The notes beneath the pieces were generated by a model. The model did no database searches and was not told the origin of the DNA. It worked only from the letters and a program-made list of their open reading frames with translations. From Algoriphagus sp. (GTDB taxonomy: Bacteria > Bacteroidota > Bacteroidia > Cytophagales > Cyclobacteriaceae), in assembly GCA_023653075.1 (NCBI GenBank), contig JAMNXQ010000022.1:1-33080 (forward strand): a stretch of DNA of 33,080 nucleotides, in the 5' to 3' direction. The stretch's first letter is position 1, and every line of letters starts with the position of its first letter. This document shows positions 32,601 through 33,080 of the stretch, piece after piece. Made by a program: the position numbers and the translations under genes.

Positions 32601-33050
32601 TCCTGAGGCGATGCCGAGCGTCCCGCCCAGCTTGCCAGCCGTCTCCGCAAAAAGGGCCATAGGATTGTAAGTGAGTACCTGCTCGGAGACCTTGGTGTAG
32701 GTTCCTCCTTGGTCAAAGCTCACCAGCACCTGCAGGCTCTTCTGCTTGCTGTCCCAGACCAGGCTGGAAAATGCACCTGGAGATACCGAGCCAATCAGTA
32801 CATTGACCATGCCGTAGGCATCTGTCTTGGTGGCGTGCACCTCTTCAAACTCCTGAACGAAGGTCGAGGAGAAGATCTTAAACTTTAGGGATACATCTCC
32901 ATTCACAAAAGGTTGGCCCGTGATGTCTTGACCCGGGATTTCAATCGGCTTGGGATCCAAGATGACTGCCTGATAGGAGATCCCCTTCTGGGCATAGCCA
33001 AGTAGTGAACAGGTGAGTAATAGCGCGAGGGAGAAAATTACTTTTTTCAT
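29628..33050 (-). CDS. Collagen-like repeat surface protein with C-terminal Fib_succ_major domain
   Basis: A 1140-aa exported protein. Signal peptide (about 1-20, ending LLGYAQ). An N-terminal beta domain (GISYQAVI to YNPMALFAETAG) is followed by phage-tail-like repeats (TNLGLGNVDNTADANKPIS, TNDFSTEEKTKLA twice). Gly-X-Y collagen-like stretches rich in GPTGATGPT and GAQGIQGPQ then alternate with four near-identical 35-residue inserts starting NGKTVANGTTD and ending NTLFGPK. At residues 941-1140 lies a Fibrobacter succinogenes major-paralogous-type domain: VWMDRNLGAS, YQWGRGNDGHQ, CPSGYRLPTEAEW and VRCIKD, typical of Bacteroidota surface proteins. No T9SS-type C-terminal signal is obvious. A trimeric surface fibre is inferred from the collagen repeats. 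Confidence 0.85.
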   Translation of the reverse strand: MKKVIFSLALLLTCSLLGYAQKGISYQAVILDPKPIEIPGQDITGQPFVNGDVSLKFKIFSSTFVQEFEEVHATKTDAYGMVNVLIGSVSPGAFSSLVWDSKQKSLQVLVSFDQGGTYTKVSEQVLTYNPMALFAETAGKLGGTLGIASGGTGATTAAAARTNLGLGNVDNTADANKPISSATQNALDSKVDKATGKQLSTNDFSTEEKTKLAAITGTNTGDQDLSAYATTKQLATKASASDVITSLASKVDKEVGKGLSSNDYTTEEKIKLAAISGNGAVNVPGATGAQGPQGLTGATGPAGPAGPQGAAGLPGATGPQGPIGLTGPAGLPGATGANGKTVANGTTDPATSTGVDGDFYINTATNTLFGPKANGTWPTGVSLVGPTGATGPTGSTGAQGPQGIQGLTGATGAAGAQGIQGLLGAQGATGPQGPTGATGTNGKTVANGTTDPATSTGVDGDFYINTATNTLFGPKASGAWPTGVSLVGPTGATGPTGPTGAQGIQGPQGIQGVAGATGAAGAQGIQGLTGATGPTGANGAQGATGANGKTVANGTTDPATSTGVDGDFYINTATNTLFGPKASGTWPTGVSLVGPTGATGPTGPTGAQGIQGPQGIQGLTGATGAAGAQGIQGVAGATGATGATGPIGAAGGQGIQGLPGAQGATGPQGPTGATGANGKTVANGTTDPATSTGVDGDFYINTATNTLFGPKASGAWPTGVSLVGPTGPTGAQGIQGPQGIQGLTGATGPAPSGTGIVTVSSGTLQTPGALTGDVTTSAAGLVTSIATGAVTSDKLLDGTIATADLANSAVTDAKIAGMAGSKVSGNIIGNAANVTGTVAVANGGTGATTLTANNVLLGNGTSALQAVAPGTSGNVLTSNGTTWASTAPSGGGLPTTGNTAGDMLYWNGTAWVKVAAGSNNKFLVFVNGAPTWAPIVGATDVYNPSTGKVWMDRNLGASRVATSSTDYLAYGSIYQWGRGNDGHQLMTFTSATAGSGQNSTSSTLSTTDTPGNSLFILSCPGANNIYDWRNTQNNNLWQGASGTNNPCPSGYRLPTEAEWLAESATWGTLAAGAFASVLKLPVPGVRSCCGGGLEITGTGGIYWSSTVSGTQAKTIGISATPTSMFGSNRADGRSVRCIKD
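30840..32045 (-). repeat. Long near-identical DNA repeats within the collagen-like gene
   Basis: The insert coding for NGKTVANGTTDPATSTG and its following residues recurs four times, at about 30880-31021, 31255-31412, 31560-31730 and 31870-32040, with neighbouring Gly-X-Y coding DNA also repeated. Copies differ by only a few bases. Such DNA is prone to recombination and copy-number change, and is also at risk of misassembly. Confidence 0.85.
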
Positions 33051-33080
33051 ATACTTAATTAGTTGCTAAGCACAAGGCCA

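Noticed and set aside
1-33080. tRNA, rRNA, riboswitch or integrase/attachment site
   Set aside because: No cloverleaf, rRNA core sequence, known riboswitch core or integrase motif was recognised by eye on either strand; a covariance-model scan would settle this.

Overview
The window looks like a chromosomal segment of a Bacteroidota bacterium, most likely a Cytophagales member such as the Cyclobacteriaceae. The grounds are perfect or near-perfect TAnnTTTG -7 boxes, few Shine-Dalgarno sequences, many secreted Bacteroidota-type proteins, a C-terminal Fibrobacter-type major paralogous domain, Tat-exported Gfo/Idh/MocA and sugar isomerase enzymes, and mosaic intergenic repeats. No rRNA, tRNA, CRISPR array, integrase or insertion sequence was recognised. 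The genus assignment is inference.

Layout. Positions 1-4544 hold accessory and hypothetical genes: a repeat-fused ORF, an unknown 237-aa protein, a one-TM DUF6090-like protein, a secreted six-repeat protein, and the first of two paralogous membrane proteins with a kelch-like ectodomain. Positions 4741-12838 are mainly housekeeping: fumC, a membrane protein, ridA, mazG, a small Cys-rich membrane protein, glmM, an IscS/NifS-type cysteine desulfurase, a duplicated-domain secreted protein, a Rieske ferredoxin and a CsaA-like tRNA-binding protein. Positions 12901-14705 carry a small exported protein, a toxin-antitoxin-like remnant and a HisA-like protein lacking one catalytic Asp. Positions 14867-19079 form a tight minus-strand cluster: SUMF-like protein, Tat Gfo/Idh/MocA oxidoreductase, Tat hydroxypyruvate isomerase-like protein, then a BNR propeller. 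Positions 19227-25575 hold a heme-motif lipoprotein, a GNAT acetyltransferase, prfA, the second kelch-TM paralogue and a secreted GH2 enzyme. Positions 26090-29362 are a plus-strand sugar operon: aldo/keto reductase, zinc dehydrogenase, tagatose-3-epimerase-type isomerase, L-rhamnose/L-fucose-type mutarotase. Positions 29628-33050 encode a 1140-aa collagen-like surface protein with near-identical internal repeats.

The most unusual signal is between the genes. Two families of degenerate repeats both run on a strict 7-bp period. Family A is built from heptads of the form GNYNACR and is arranged as inverted arms around an AT-rich core. Family B is built from TATCAAG and TACNAAG heptads. They fill most gene-free stretches (1-145, 2908-3199, 7090-7390, 13262-13605, 13939-13976, 19876-20357, 25627-26037, 27029-27173). 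In several places they supply the end of a neighbouring reading frame: the last residues of the aldo/keto reductase and MazG, the stop codons of the HisA-like protein and the GNAT protein, and the start of the first ORF.

Functionally, the 26090-29362 operon and the 15874-19079 cluster both look like sugar oxidation and isomerisation modules. The GH2 enzyme could supply monosaccharides. The kelch-TM paralogues may be membrane-bound sensors with a cytoplasmic winged-helix-like end, but this is inference from fold-like patterns only.
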